Positions 51,991 to 60,297 of a DNA stretch of 64,000 nt are shown piece after piece. The stretch comes from CAZMRF01 sp964568735. GTDB lineage: Bacteria; Acidobacteriota; Polarisedimenticolia; JACPZX01. The notes beneath the pieces are model-generated. The model was given only the letters and a program-made list of their open reading frames with translations. It was not told where the DNA came from and made no database searches. The DNA is taken from contig CAZMRF010000017.1 of assembly GCA_964568735.1 (NCBI GenBank), positions 15,049 through 79,048 on the forward strand, read 5' to 3'. A program made the translations under genes and the position numbers. The first letter of the stretch is position 1. The number at the start of each line of letters is the position of its first letter.

Positions 51991-54900
51991 CTAGAAGGGG
52001 CTCTTGTTGCCGCGCGTGTCGACGACGATGAGAGTGTAGTAGAAGTGGACCGGGCTGACGGCCACTTCGACGTGGTTCACCGTGATGTTGTCGACGAGGG
52101 GCACCATGCTGCCCACGTTCTCGCGCGCCACGGGCTGCCCGCTCGCGTAGAGCGCGTACTTCGCGATGGAGGTCGGCTGCCCCTGCACGTCGGTCGAGAC
52201 CGGGGTCCAGTCGAAGCGGACGAGGCTGCCGCCTCCCGTGAGGCTCAATTCGAGGTCATCCACGCCGTCCGGGAGGTCCCGTCCGAGGCCGCTCGAGAAG
52301 CCGCGCGCGTCCTTGGCGCCGACCACGTAGTAGTAGTTCCCGGGCGCGGCCGCGGCGCCGGTGTCCTTGTAGGTCGTGATCGACGGATTGGTGATCACCG
52401 CGATCCGGTTGGCCGTCGCCGGGATGAAGCCCGGAGTGTTGCTTCTATAAATGTCGAATGAGGCCAGGGTGGTCGGGGCGCCGTAGATGTCCACCGAGGG
52501 GTGGCTCCACTGGAGCGTCAGCGAGGTCGCGTCCCCCGGCGTGACGAAGATCTCGACGTCGTCGATGAAGGCCGGCGGGGCCTCCCCGATGAACTTCAGC
52601 GGCACTCCCGTGAGCTGCGCGGTCGGCGACGACTCCAGCCCGGAGGTGTTCTTCGCCGAGAGCCTGAGGTAATAGGTGAGCCCCTCGGTCAGCCCCGTCA
52701 CGTCCGCCGTCGTCTCGGTCTTCCCTACCGTCACCTCGCCGGGATAGGGCCCTCCGTTCGTCGTCCCGTATCGAACGATGAAGGAGGCGAGATCGCTCTC
52801 GGGGCTCATCGTCCAGCCCACGGTCAGCCTCACGCCCGAGCCGTCGCTGTAGACGAAGGGGCCCGCCGGAGTCGTGGGCGGGTTGGGATTGAGGGGCCTG
52901 GCCCACACGCAATCGGGCCCGCTCGCGGGCAGGTTGAAGGTGTTGCAATCGCTGTTGAGGTTCGTCAGGGCCCCCAGGTAGCCCTCGGGGTCCTTCGAAG
53001 CCGCCTGGTAGTAGTAGGCCGTGGCGTTCGTGACGTTGGGATCGACGAAGAAGGTTCCCCCGACGGGCGCCGGGGTCACGAGCGTGTAGGGCCCCGCGGG
53101 GAAGGTCGCCCTGTAGAGGAGCGTGGCCGCGTTCGGATCCGTGCTGGGCGACCAGCTCAGCGTGACCTGGGCGTTCCCGGCCGTCGCCGAGAATCCGGAG
53201 GGAGGCGCCGGAGCCGGAAGCGTGAAGCTCTGGGTGGGGTCCCCGACGAGCGTGTAGGACTGCTGGTCGACGATCGAGCCCAGGGAGTTCAGGAGGCTGC
53301 GGACGCTCGTGATCAGCTCGCCGAACTTGCGGACGCGCCCGGGACCGAACATTTCGCCGTAGACCTCGGTATTGATCGCCTCCCCGATGAAGGCGAAGGA
53401 GAGGCCGGCCGGGGCGAAGAAGGCGACGGAGCCCTTGTCCGGAGCCTTGAGGAAAGACTCGCTGAGCGCGTCGTCCCCGATGAAGTGGAAGCCCCCCGAG
53501 AGGCAGTTCTCGTTGATGGAGAAGAAGTACTTCCCGCCGGTCGGCGAGAGCGCATCGACGTCGTCGTTGTCCCAGAAGCCGTCGTTGCCGAAGATGGAGA
53601 AGGCGCCGTGCCCCGTGTACTGCATCAAGGCCACGCCGCTGTTCATGTTGCTGAGCATGGCGTTGCGGAAGCCCGTCGGGTTGCTCCCGTTGTTGAAGGC
53701 GGGATCGTCGTAGTAGAGCTTCACCGCCGAGTGGGGAGGCACGGGCTGCCAGTAGCCGTCGACGATGGTGTTCGTGATCCTCTCGAACTCGAGCGCTTCG
53801 CCGGGCACCTTGCCCTCGTCGGTGATGAAGAGGCCCTTCCCGCGCCAGGCGCCGGCCGGCGGGCTCTCGTAGGCGAGCAGCTTCGTGAAGACGGTGTCCG
53901 CCTCGGCCGCCGTCCTGATGGGGATCCGACCCAGGTGCACGTCGGCGAACTGATCCGTTCCGTGGAAGGCGGCGATGTAGTTGTCGGAGGAGTAGAAGCC
54001 CAGGATGGCGTTCTCCTGGTACATGATGAAGGCGGGCAGGAGGTTGGCCCAGTCCGAAGGGAGAGGCCCGACGGTGCGGTTCAGGATGTTCTTCGGATCG
54101 ACCGTCGTGTCGCCGACGAGCGTCACGAAGGACGGCGCGGGGCGGTTGGGGTCGAGCGTGGGCCCCTTCCAGTTCACGTAGGCGTATTCCAGGAATCTTC
54201 GCAGCGCCTCGGGGTGCTCGATGCCGAAGCCGAACTCGTCGTAGATGTCGCTGTCCGCGACGATCTCCACCGCGAAGCCGTCGGCGGCGGCCCGGTGATC
54301 CCAGTAGCTCATGAAGGGGCTCGAGGGAGACATGTCCATGAGACTGGCATCCCCGATCACGATCGCGTCGGCCTCGCGGGCCGGATCGGAGAGAGTCGAG
54401 GCCGTGTCCTGGACCACCGAGTCGGGAAGGCGCAAGCCGCCGCTGCCCGTCGAGGCGACGACGTAGCTCCTGTCGGCGGTGCTGTTCGGGTCGTCGTTGT
54501 TGTTGTAGGTGAGGGTCCAGTTCGACCCGCCTCCCGCCAGGGTTCCGCCCGTGACCCGGACCGGAACGGCGACGGCAGGCCCTCCGAAGCGGTCCAGGGG
54601 CTCGGCGGTGGCGGTGATCTCGTAGAGGCTCACCTGGTTGGGGTCCCCCGTCGGGAGGCTCGCCACGGCGATCCGCCGCGTAGCGTCGGGGATCGTGAAG
54701 CGCAGTCCGCCGCTGACGGCCTGGAAGAGCCTCCGGTAGCTGACCTCGACCCAGTCCACGGCGAGCTGCTCGGTGCTGGCCGTCGCCGCGAGGCCCGGCT
54801 GCTCGAGCCTGATGTCCAGCGTCGACGTGAGCTGCGCGTGCGTCAGAGTCTTCGTCTGCGTCGTGAGGATGTTGCGGTCCCAGCAGTGGACGGAGGTGAG

Positions 54901-56403
54901 CGCCGGGTTGTCGTTGACCTCCAGGACGGCGAGGTGGTCGGGGTTCGCGTTCGGGTCGTCGGTCGTGCCCCGCAGCCTCACGCTCAGCGTGGCGCTCTGC
55001 GCCGCGCCGGCGTTGATCGACGGCAGGCTCATCCTACAGACCGCGCAGTAGTTCGGATCGGCCGGGTTCGTGATGTCGGGGCCCAGATACTGGCCGGGTG
55101 ACTGGTTCGGCACTCCCGTGTTGTTGTAGCTGCAGTTGTTCGGGTCGGCCACGACGCTGCCGGAGTTGCTGTTCAGCCTCGGCAGCATGAGGAAGGGATC
55201 GGAGCCGCCCGTCGGCTGGTAGAGGTTGTCCTTCTCGAAGTGGAGCGTCTCCTGGAAGTCGGCCAGCAGGGGATCCGCGCCATTGGGGGGGGCGCTGCGG
55301 ACGGGGATCCTCGCCCGGGTTCCCACGTTGTCCACCGAGAGCCAGTAGACGTTGCGATCCCCGTAGTCGTCGTACTGGTAGATGTCGGGAAAGCTGGGGA
55401 AGTCGTAGTTCACCTTCGTCTCGGGGGCGTCGAGCCGCTGCCCGTAGAACTCGATCCAGTCCGAGGAGCCGAAGACGCCGTCGCCCTCCCCCTGCACCGT
55501 GATGGGCACCTCGATGCCGCGGTTCGTGAGCTTGAATTGCCTCGGGTCGGCGCCTGCGAGGCCCTGAGCCAGGCCCGAGTTCGGATCGAGGAGGTAGGGC
55601 TGGGTGAGCCTGTAGATCCCGTCGGCGGAGACGGTGATCTTGTAGACGGGGAAGCCGGTCTGGCTCTGATACCGTTCCCAGTAACGCCCGCTGCGGAGCC
55701 GGCCGCCGCGCGCGCGGAGCTGCCTGCCCTGCGCATAGTTCGCGAAGGTCCTGCGATAGACGGCCTCGAACGAGGGATCCTCCGGCGCGGCGTCGCTCGA
55801 GAGCGCCTCGGGCGCCACGCCGTCGACCATCACGTCGACCTCGACGTCCCCGTAGAAGAGCGCCTGGCCCCCGCCGCGCGGCGCGACGACCGGTGTGTAG
55901 ATGATCTCGACGAAGCGCTGCTCCCTGAGCCAGCCGACGTCGCCCATGCGGATCGGGATGCCGGGGGGGACGAATCCCTTCCGGCCGGCGGCCGAGACCT
56001 TTCGGGAGGAAGCGGGGCCGGGCCCGGCTCTCCGGGGAGCGGTTCCCCAGTGGGCCTCCTCGGTCTCCGGGGAGTCGAGGGAGAGTCCCTCGAGGCGTTC
56101 CGGGTGGGACCGGAGGAGTTTGATCCTGACGGTCCCTTCCCCATCGGGGATGGCGATCCTGATGCTTCGCACGGGGAGGTAGACGGCCCCCGGCAGACCG
56201 AGCAGCCCAAACTCGGGAATCTGGACGCGTGTCGCGCCCTCGCGGAGAGGGTCGACGGAAATCGCCGGTCTGGGAGCGGAGATCCTTACCCGCGTCTCCC
56301 AGGGACCTCCACCGGGGTCGTTGCTGGAGCCCCCGACGAGCGCGGAGCCGCTCCCCAGTGCGGCGAGTACTGCGATTCCGATCATGACCAGAAGTCGGCG
56401 CAT
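51991..56403 (-). CDS. Secreted C25-family (gingipain-type) cysteine peptidase with Fn3 domains
   Basis: A 1470-residue exported protein. The signal peptide is MRRLLVMIGIAVLAALGSGS. A large beta-rich N-terminal part (propeptide-like) leads to a caspase-like C25 catalytic domain, with the catalytic His in LMQYTGHGAFSIFGNDGFW (near residue 930) and the Cys in FFSINENCLSGGFHF (near 966). About four Fn3-type domains follow (for example LTVGWTMSPESDLASFIVRY and LTLQWSHPSVDIYGAPTTLA). I see no type IX secretion tail. Gingipain relatives cleave after Arg or Lys. It follows three RiPP-like peptide genes; the ATG is 96 nt behind the last. AGGA precedes the start. It may be the maturation or target protease of the locus, or simply its neighbour. 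Confidence 0.9.
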   Translation of the reverse strand: MRRLLVMIGIAVLAALGSGSALVGGSSNDPGGGPWETRVRISAPRPAISVDPLREGATRVQIPEFGLLGLPGAVYLPVRSIRIAIPDGEGTVRIKLLRSHPERLEGLSLDSPETEEAHWGTAPRRAGPGPASSRKVSAAGRKGFVPPGIPIRMGDVGWLREQRFVEIIYTPVVAPRGGGQALFYGDVEVDVMVDGVAPEALSSDAAPEDPSFEAVYRRTFANYAQGRQLRARGGRLRSGRYWERYQSQTGFPVYKITVSADGIYRLTQPYLLDPNSGLAQGLAGADPRQFKLTNRGIEVPITVQGEGDGVFGSSDWIEFYGQRLDAPETKVNYDFPSFPDIYQYDDYGDRNVYWLSVDNVGTRARIPVRSAPPNGADPLLADFQETLHFEKDNLYQPTGGSDPFLMLPRLNSNSGSVVADPNNCSYNNTGVPNQSPGQYLGPDITNPADPNYCAVCRMSLPSINAGAAQSATLSVRLRGTTDDPNANPDHLAVLEVNDNPALTSVHCWDRNILTTQTKTLTHAQLTSTLDIRLEQPGLAATASTEQLAVDWVEVSYRRLFQAVSGGLRFTIPDATRRIAVASLPTGDPNQVSLYEITATAEPLDRFGGPAVAVPVRVTGGTLAGGGSNWTLTYNNNDDPNSTADRSYVVASTGSGGLRLPDSVVQDTASTLSDPAREADAIVIGDASLMDMSPSSPFMSYWDHRAAADGFAVEIVADSDIYDEFGFGIEHPEALRRFLEYAYVNWKGPTLDPNRPAPSFVTLVGDTTVDPKNILNRTVGPLPSDWANLLPAFIMYQENAILGFYSSDNYIAAFHGTDQFADVHLGRIPIRTAAEADTVFTKLLAYESPPAGAWRGKGLFITDEGKVPGEALEFERITNTIVDGYWQPVPPHSAVKLYYDDPAFNNGSNPTGFRNAMLSNMNSGVALMQYTGHGAFSIFGNDGFWDNDDVDALSPTGGKYFFSINENCLSGGFHFIGDDALSESFLKAPDKGSVAFFAPAGLSFAFIGEAINTEVYGEMFGPGRVRKFGELITSVRSLLNSLGSIVDQQSYTLVGDPTQSFTLPAPAPPSGFSATAGNAQVTLSWSPSTDPNAATLLYRATFPAGPYTLVTPAPVGGTFFVDPNVTNATAYYYQAASKDPEGYLGALTNLNSDCNTFNLPASGPDCVWARPLNPNPPTTPAGPFVYSDGSGVRLTVGWTMSPESDLASFIVRYGTTNGGPYPGEVTVGKTETTADVTGLTEGLTYYLRLSAKNTSGLESSPTAQLTGVPLKFIGEAPPAFIDDVEIFVTPGDATSLTLQWSHPSVDIYGAPTTLASFDIYRSNTPGFIPATANRIAVITNPSITTYKDTGAAAAPGNYYYVVGAKDARGFSSGLGRDLPDGVDDLELSLTGGGSLVRFDWTPVSTDVQGQPTSIAKYALYASGQPVARENVGSMVPLVDNITVNHVEVAVSPVHFYYTLIVVDTRGNKSPF

Positions 56404-56499
56404 AAGATCCTGATGACGACGAGACCCGCCGCGCCCCCGCTCCCGCTTCACGGCCGGTAGGTCGCCTGCGGGAGCCACCCCTCGACCCCAGGGCACGCG

Positions 56500-56637
56500 T
56501 CAGCTCGTGATCGGGCCTCCAGGACAGGCGATATCGTCCTGCCTGGCGCAGCGGATCGCCCGTCCGTAGATCTTGTCCGAATAAACGATGACTGGCTTCT
56601 CGTACGGGCGCTTCTCGTCTTCCTTTTCCCTCTTCAT
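56500..56637 (-). CDS. Candidate RiPP precursor peptide A (45 residues)
   Basis: A small gene with GAGGCGGG upstream of ATG 56637. The charged N-terminus (MKREKEDEKR) is longer than in its relatives. It is followed by the shared leader PYEKPVIV, then GRAIRC and the core CARQDDIACPGGPITS at the C-terminus. All three peptides of this locus share [RK]xYxKPxI, RA[IV]xC, seven residues between the two Cys, an Asp in between and a closing P-x-T-S. The leader length and position behind a PqqD/radical SAM pair are those expected of a ribosomally made, modified peptide. The modification type cannot be read from sequence. Confidence 0.8.
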   Translation of the reverse strand: MKREKEDEKRPYEKPVIVYSDKIYGRAIRCARQDDIACPGGPITS

Positions 56638-56646
56638 GGACCCGCC

Positions 56647-56817
56647 TCATCCGCTCCGTGGGTGCCGGAGGAAATATGGCCTCCTGGAAGCGAAAAGCCT
56701 TAGCCAGGGTTGCCGGCGGCTACCTTCATGGAAGCCGCTGGCAACCCTGACTAAGGCCTGATCGCTCCCGAGTGCGGCGGAGGCTGCGATCCCGGTATTT
56801 TTCCGGAACCTTCGCAT
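56647..56817 (-). pseudogene. 5' remnant of a duplicated C25 peptidase gene
   Basis: Starting at ATG 56817, about 23 codons align with the start of the C25 peptidase gene (56403): MRRFRKNTGIAASAALGSD against MRRLLVMIGIAVLAALGSG, with long identical runs at DNA level such as GGGAGCG and GCCGCACT. After about 56749 the similarity ends in a hairpin. The frame runs on to a stop at 56647 for 56 codons in total, and the tail (GFHEGSRRQPWLRLFASRRP) looks non-coding. The spacing from peptide B is 95 nt, against 96 nt between peptide A and the intact gene. Confidence 0.75.
56697..56757 (-). other. 25-bp inverted repeat (hairpin) between peptides B and A
   Basis: The arms 56697-56721 and 56733-56757 pair at 23 of 25 positions around an 11-nt loop. 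On the minus strand the hairpin is followed by a short U-rich stretch (CTTTTCGC). It could be an attenuator or terminator that limits read-through to peptide A and the peptidase, or the footprint of the deletion that truncated the second peptidase copy. Confidence 0.7.
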
Positions 56818-56912
56818 GAGATCCCCGAAATCTGGATCCGCCGCGCAACAGCCCCCGGCGCCTTGCCGGACGGTCGTCTGGAGGACCTTACGCCTGCCCC
56901 GAGGGGCCGGCG

Positions 56913-57029
56913 TCAGCTCGTGGTCGGTCCCCCAGGGCAGCTCGCGTCATCCGCCTTGGTGCAGCGAATCGCCCGTGCTTCGATCGTCTCAGTATGAATT
57001 ATGGCCGGCTTTTCGTAACTCTTCTTCAT
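56913..57029 (-). CDS. Candidate RiPP precursor peptide B (38 residues)
   Basis: ATG 57029, with GGAGGTGAGG about 10 nt upstream. The leader begins MKKSYEKPAIIHTETIEARA and the core is IRCTKADDASCPGGPTTS. It is nearly identical in its last 18 residues to peptide A and shares the leader with peptide C. A short GC hairpin with a GAAA loop (57062-57077) lies before its ribosome-binding site. The 153-bp spacer to peptide C holds no other gene. The two cysteines, seven residues apart, are candidate sites for thioether formation by the radical SAM enzyme (inference). Confidence 0.82.
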   Translation of the reverse strand: MKKSYEKPAIIHTETIEARAIRCTKADDASCPGGPTTS

Positions 57030-57182
57030 GGAGCTTGCCTCACCTCCGAAACGGATTCAGCCACGACTTTCGTCGTGAGTGGCCCGGGAAGAGCCCCCTC
57101 GGATGGGCGGCCCTTCCGGTTCGGTTTGCCCGCTCCAGACGCCATTGCCTGGAAGAGGGCCTTCACCCCGCGTGCGTCTGAA

Positions 57183-57299
57183 TCAGGACGTCAAAGGAGT
57201 GCCGCCGCAGTCCGTGTCGCTCGTCTTCGCACACGCAACGGCCCTTGCCTCGATCACCTCGGTGTGCTCGATGATCGGCTTCTGATAGGTCTTCTTCAT
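57183..57299 (-). CDS. Candidate RiPP precursor peptide C (38 residues)
   Basis: ATG 57299, with GGGGGGAAC upstream, 45 nt behind the radical SAM gene. The leader begins MKKTYQKPIIEHTEVIEARA and the core is VACAKTSDTDCGGTPLTS. It is the most divergent member at the core (CGGTP in place of CPGGP), but Cys spacing, Asp and the T-S end are kept. As the first peptide behind the enzyme genes it may be the ancestral substrate. Confidence 0.82.
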   Translation of the reverse strand: MKKTYQKPIIEHTEVIEARAVACAKTSDTDCGGTPLTS

Positions 57300-57344
57300 G
57301 CGTTCCCCCCGTCGAGGTCCCCTCCGTGGGACTGCTCGAATTCG

Positions 57345-58502
57345 TTAAGAAACACGGTTTCGAATCTGCAAGAGCTGTGCATGCTTCGCAGCCCGAATCC
57401 TGGCGTTTTCCTTCACCTGAGGATAGAGGTTCCTCGGGTCACCTGTCTGGACCTCGGCGACACCAGCGCAGAACGACGCGAAAGCCCCGTGCTCGAAGTT
57501 CTTGAGAGTCGTCTGAGGAATCTCCTCGGCGATCCTCCGGACTTCGTTCAGCACCGGGGACTGGTGCCAAAGCGTCTTGAGATCATCGACCTCTGTGATC
57601 TTCCCCGCGCTGCGCCGCCACTGGACGCAGGGATAGATGTTGCCATAGGGGTCGAGCGAAAGCGTGGATCGTCCCGTGCCGCAGACCGGCTTGATGCGGC
57701 TGTCGTCGCGCGGGATGGGCATCTCCTCGCGCGTCAGGTCCGCGTACTCGCTGGAGAAGAAGCGGTCCAGGAAATCGGTCGTCGCCTGCAGGGCAAGAGG
57801 GCTCGTGTCCCCGTCGTCCCTCGGCGTGATGACCGGATCGAATTCGACGTGACATCCCAGCTCTTCCCCGATCTGCTTCACGCCGCGCAGCTCGGCTTCG
57901 TTCCAGCGCGTGATGGGAGTCTTGAGGTTGACCTTGAGGTTGTGCGCCCGGAGGTTGCGAATGCCCTGGATGACGCGGTGGAATGAGCCCGGTACGCCGG
58001 TGAGCTTGTCGAACGACGCCGGGTTGTCTCCATGGAACGAGACCTCGACCTCGAAGGGCATGAGGTCGGCGAACTTCTTCGCCACGAGCTCGTCGATCAG
58101 GTAGCCATTCGTGTAGACGCGGATCGCGAACCCGAGCTTCTTGCCGGCCCAGGCGATGTCGAAGAAATCCGATCTCGCGAGGGGCTCGCCGCCGGAGAGG
58201 ACCAGGAAGATGCAGCCGAGATCGGCGATCTTCCTGAGGCCGTCCTTGATCTGCTCCCCCGAGAGCTCGCGCGCTCCGCGCGTGGGGCTGTTGTAGCAGA
58301 AGGAGCACTTGTGGTTGCAGGCGTAGGTGATCTCCCACAGGGCCGTCATGGGAGTGGCCGCGTTCCACGCATTCGCCACGAGGTCGACGTAGGGGTTGGT
58401 GCGGGCGGAGGCGTGTCCGTTGCCATTGCCGTTGCCGTTGCCGTTGCCGTTCCCGTTCCCGTTCCCCGGCACGATGTCCTCGTTCTTCAGCGTGGCCCGC
58501 AT
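57345..58502 (-). CDS. Radical SAM peptide-modifying enzyme with abbreviated SPASM/twitch region
   Basis: A 385-residue protein. The radical SAM cluster is ITYACNHKCSFCYN (Cys62, 66, 69), followed by FLVLSGGEPLARSD. The C-terminal auxiliary-cluster region has CGTGRSTLSLDPYGNIYPC (Cys274, 292) and FCAG (Cys345), fewer Cys than a full SPASM domain. Such enzymes form thioether, C-C or epimerised residues in RiPP precursors. The N-terminus carries eight Gly-Asn repeats (residues 13-28) encoded by a hexanucleotide repeat. It lies between pqqD (19 nt upstream) and three peptide genes, which makes them its probable substrates. Confidence 0.92.
   Translation of the reverse strand: MRATLKNEDIVPGNGNGNGNGNGNGNGNGHASARTNPYVDLVANAWNAATPMTALWEITYACNHKCSFCYNSPTRGARELSGEQIKDGLRKIADLGCIFLVLSGGEPLARSDFFDIAWAGKKLGFAIRVYTNGYLIDELVAKKFADLMPFEVEVSFHGDNPASFDKLTGVPGSFHRVIQGIRNLRAHNLKVNLKTPITRWNEAELRGVKQIGEELGCHVEFDPVITPRDDGDTSPLALQATTDFLDRFFSSEYADLTREEMPIPRDDSRIKPVCGTGRSTLSLDPYGNIYPCVQWRRSAGKITEVDDLKTLWHQSPVLNEVRRIAEEIPQTTLKNFEHGAFASFCAGVAEVQTGDPRNLYPQVKENARIRAAKHAQLLQIRNRVS
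58419..58466. repeat. Hexanucleotide tandem repeat in the radical SAM gene
   Basis: Eight Gly-Asn codon pairs (gttgcc/gttccc units on the plus strand). The unit length of six keeps the frame, so length changes would alter only the linker. Confidence 0.9.
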
Positions 58503-58521
58503 TCAAGGCTCCCGGATACGA

Positions 58522-58785
58522 TCAGCTCACGATCGCGTGTTTTCTCAGATCCTCGATGAACTCTTTGACGTCCTCTTCCACCTCACCCTGCGCGACGTCG
58601 TATTCCTCCACGATGGTCTGCACGATGTCGTTCATCCCCCGAGTCCCGTCGATCAGCTCCCAGACCCGCGTTCCGAGCGGGTTGAGGATATTGTACTCGC
58701 CCAGCCCCGGCACCACGATGAGCGCCTTGCCGTCGTAGTTCCTCGCGGCGGCATGCGGGTGCCTATGCAGCGGAGCGTCCGACAT
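58522..58785 (-). CDS. PqqD-family RiPP recognition protein
   Basis: An 87-residue PqqD-like protein. The conserved segment YNILNPLGTRVWELIDGTRG followed by MNDIVQTIVEEYDV matches the winged-helix RiPP recognition element, which binds precursor leaders and presents them to the radical SAM partner. Its gene overlaps the end of the HPr-kinase-like gene by 23 nt and precedes the radical SAM gene by 19 nt. This is the main reason to read the three tiny genes downstream as precursors. Confidence 0.92.
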   Translation of the reverse strand: MSDAPLHRHPHAAARNYDGKALIVVPGLGEYNILNPLGTRVWELIDGTRGMNDIVQTIVEEYDVAQGEVEEDVKEFIEDLRKHAIVS

Positions 58786-59770
58786 CCTCGATCACCTTCC
58801 AGAAACCCGGCCCCTTCGTAAAATGCAACCGGCTCACGGGCACGGAGCCCGCGACCGCCGAGGCCACCTCGAGCACCGCGGGGATCGTCCCCGGGCAGTC
58901 CGTGACGAAGGGCAGGCTCTGCACCAGCTCTCCCACGGCCCGCGGGGTGTCGAGGCCTTCAATCCGATCTTCTGAATCCTGGACCAGCCGGAAGAGCCCC
59001 GCGAGGGGGAAGTTCCGATCGATCGTTGCTCCCGGGGTGAGAAGCCCGCGGAAAGGCACGCTGCACGCGGCGTAGCGTGCGCCCGGCGTCGCCGAAGGGA
59101 CAATCATCACGAGATCGTCACTCAGGACGTGAGCCCCTCCGGAAAGTGTCGTCACCGTCGTTTTCCCCGATCCCGATGGTCCGAAAAAGATCCAGGCCCT
59201 GCCCTCTCGCACGACGCCCGCTCCATGAAGGAGCAGGGCGCCTCGCTCGATCGCGAGGTGGGCGAAGGCCACTCGAAGGAAGTTCTCGACGATCCTGTCG
59301 AAGACCACCCTCTCATCGCTCGCGGCGGCCACTGTCGCTCGGCCCGCCGCGCGATCCCACGAGGCGGCCCACTCGTAGGACCAGGCCACGAGCAGGTCGC
59401 CATCCTCGCGCGCGAGCAGGCGGTAGGTCTCCGCCGGCACGCTCCGGCGCACGCGAAGGAAGGCCTCTCTGGGCGACCTGTTGAAGGCCACCTCCAGATC
59501 GGCCCTGTGCGCCGCACCTCGATCGCGCGCGAAAATCCCATAACGGGCTGCGAGCTCGGCCTTCTGGCGCGAGGAGAGCCCCCGCAGCTGGGCACTGAGT
59601 CCGCCCGTCGTGATCCTGATCTCGTGGGGACCGAAGGGCTCATCGAGCCCCTCGAAGAAGGAGCGCTCGGGATGGTAATCACCGCCCGCGCGGCCCCCCT
59701 CCCCGGGGTACACGCCGCCCGCGGTCGGTGCGGGCCCGCCGATCGGCAACGCGTGAGGAAATGCTACCAC
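58763..59770 (-). CDS. HPr-kinase-like P-loop protein of the RiPP locus
   Basis: A 335-residue protein. The second half resembles HPr kinase/phosphorylase: LLLHGAGVVREGRAWIFFG, then the P-loop GPSGSGKTT (about residues 197-205) and VLSDDLVMI. The first half matches no family that I recognise. HprK-like proteins of unknown chemistry are common in lasso-peptide and PqqD-linked gene clusters, where some phosphorylate the peptide. The start is GTG at 59770, overlapping the stop of the S26-type gene (GTGGTAG). The frame is open further upstream, but that part is antisense or out of frame. Confidence 0.86.
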   Translation of the reverse strand: MVAFPHALPIGGPAPTAGGVYPGEGGRAGGDYHPERSFFEGLDEPFGPHEIRITTGGLSAQLRGLSSRQKAELAARYGIFARDRGAAHRADLEVAFNRSPREAFLRVRRSVPAETYRLLAREDGDLLVAWSYEWAASWDRAAGRATVAAASDERVVFDRIVENFLRVAFAHLAIERGALLLHGAGVVREGRAWIFFGPSGSGKTTVTTLSGGAHVLSDDLVMIVPSATPGARYAACSVPFRGLLTPGATIDRNFPLAGLFRLVQDSEDRIEGLDTPRAVGELVQSLPFVTDCPGTIPAVLEVASAVAGSVPVSRLHFTKGPGFWKVIEDVGRSAA

Positions 59771-60297
59771 TGTCTTCTCCGGAGAATCAAGGCTCCCCGC
59801 CGCGATCCGGTGAGGACCCTTCGCGCGGTCCAGCCGGCTGCGGCACTCAGCCATCCCATGCAGGCTCCCGTCCTCCGGACCCTCCTCCTGGTGCCGCCTC
59901 TCTCGACCTCGACCACGCGTCCGAGGCAATTCCCGGCCGCGATCGGTCGGTCCAGATACGAGAGCGCGTCCCCCTTTGTGTACAACGCCCTTGGCTCCCC
60001 CACCGGGGGGACCATCCAGATCAACCTGTGCACGACGAGCCCTGAGAGCGGGCTCTCGAACACCACGATATCTCCCCGGCGGAGCCGGGATGGTGCTGCA
60101 CCATCAATCGTCACGCGGTCCCCTACACGAAGCGTAGGCTCCATGCTGCTGCTGGAAACCGTGACGACAGCCCTACTCCCTGCGAGAACCAGCGCTTCTC
60201 TCAGCAATCCGGCAGCTTCCGGCCTCTGCCGAGGGATCTCCGTTGTTTCAGACAAGGTTAGACCGGTGATGCCGCGGGAATATACGGCCATCCCCAT
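59764..60297 (-). CDS. S24/S26-type peptidase of the RiPP locus
   Basis: Up to 177 residues. The signal-peptidase-like core is VVTVSSSSMEPTLRVGDRVT (nucleophile Ser51), then RRGDIVVFESPLSGLVVHRL (His90) and YTKGDALSYLD. Ser/His as in ER-type signal peptidases fits best; a Lys is also nearby. No membrane anchor is evident. Such S26 homologues often accompany PqqD-HprK-like clusters and could cut leaders. The start is uncertain. ATG 60297 lies upstream of the -10 box of a consensus promoter, so a TTG at 60255 or a later start may be the one used. Confidence 0.82.
   Translation of the reverse strand: MGMAVYSRGITGLTLSETTEIPRQRPEAAGLLREALVLAGSRAVVTVSSSSMEPTLRVGDRVTIDGAAPSRLRRGDIVVFESPLSGLVVHRLIWMVPPVGEPRALYTKGDALSYLDRPIAAGNCLGRVVEVERGGTRRRVRRTGACMGWLSAAAGWTARRVLTGSRRGALILRRRQW

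Noticed and set aside
58419..58466. CRISPR-like or phase-variable repeat
   Set aside because: The unit is six bases with no spacers and stays in frame, so it is a coding microsatellite without on/off switching.
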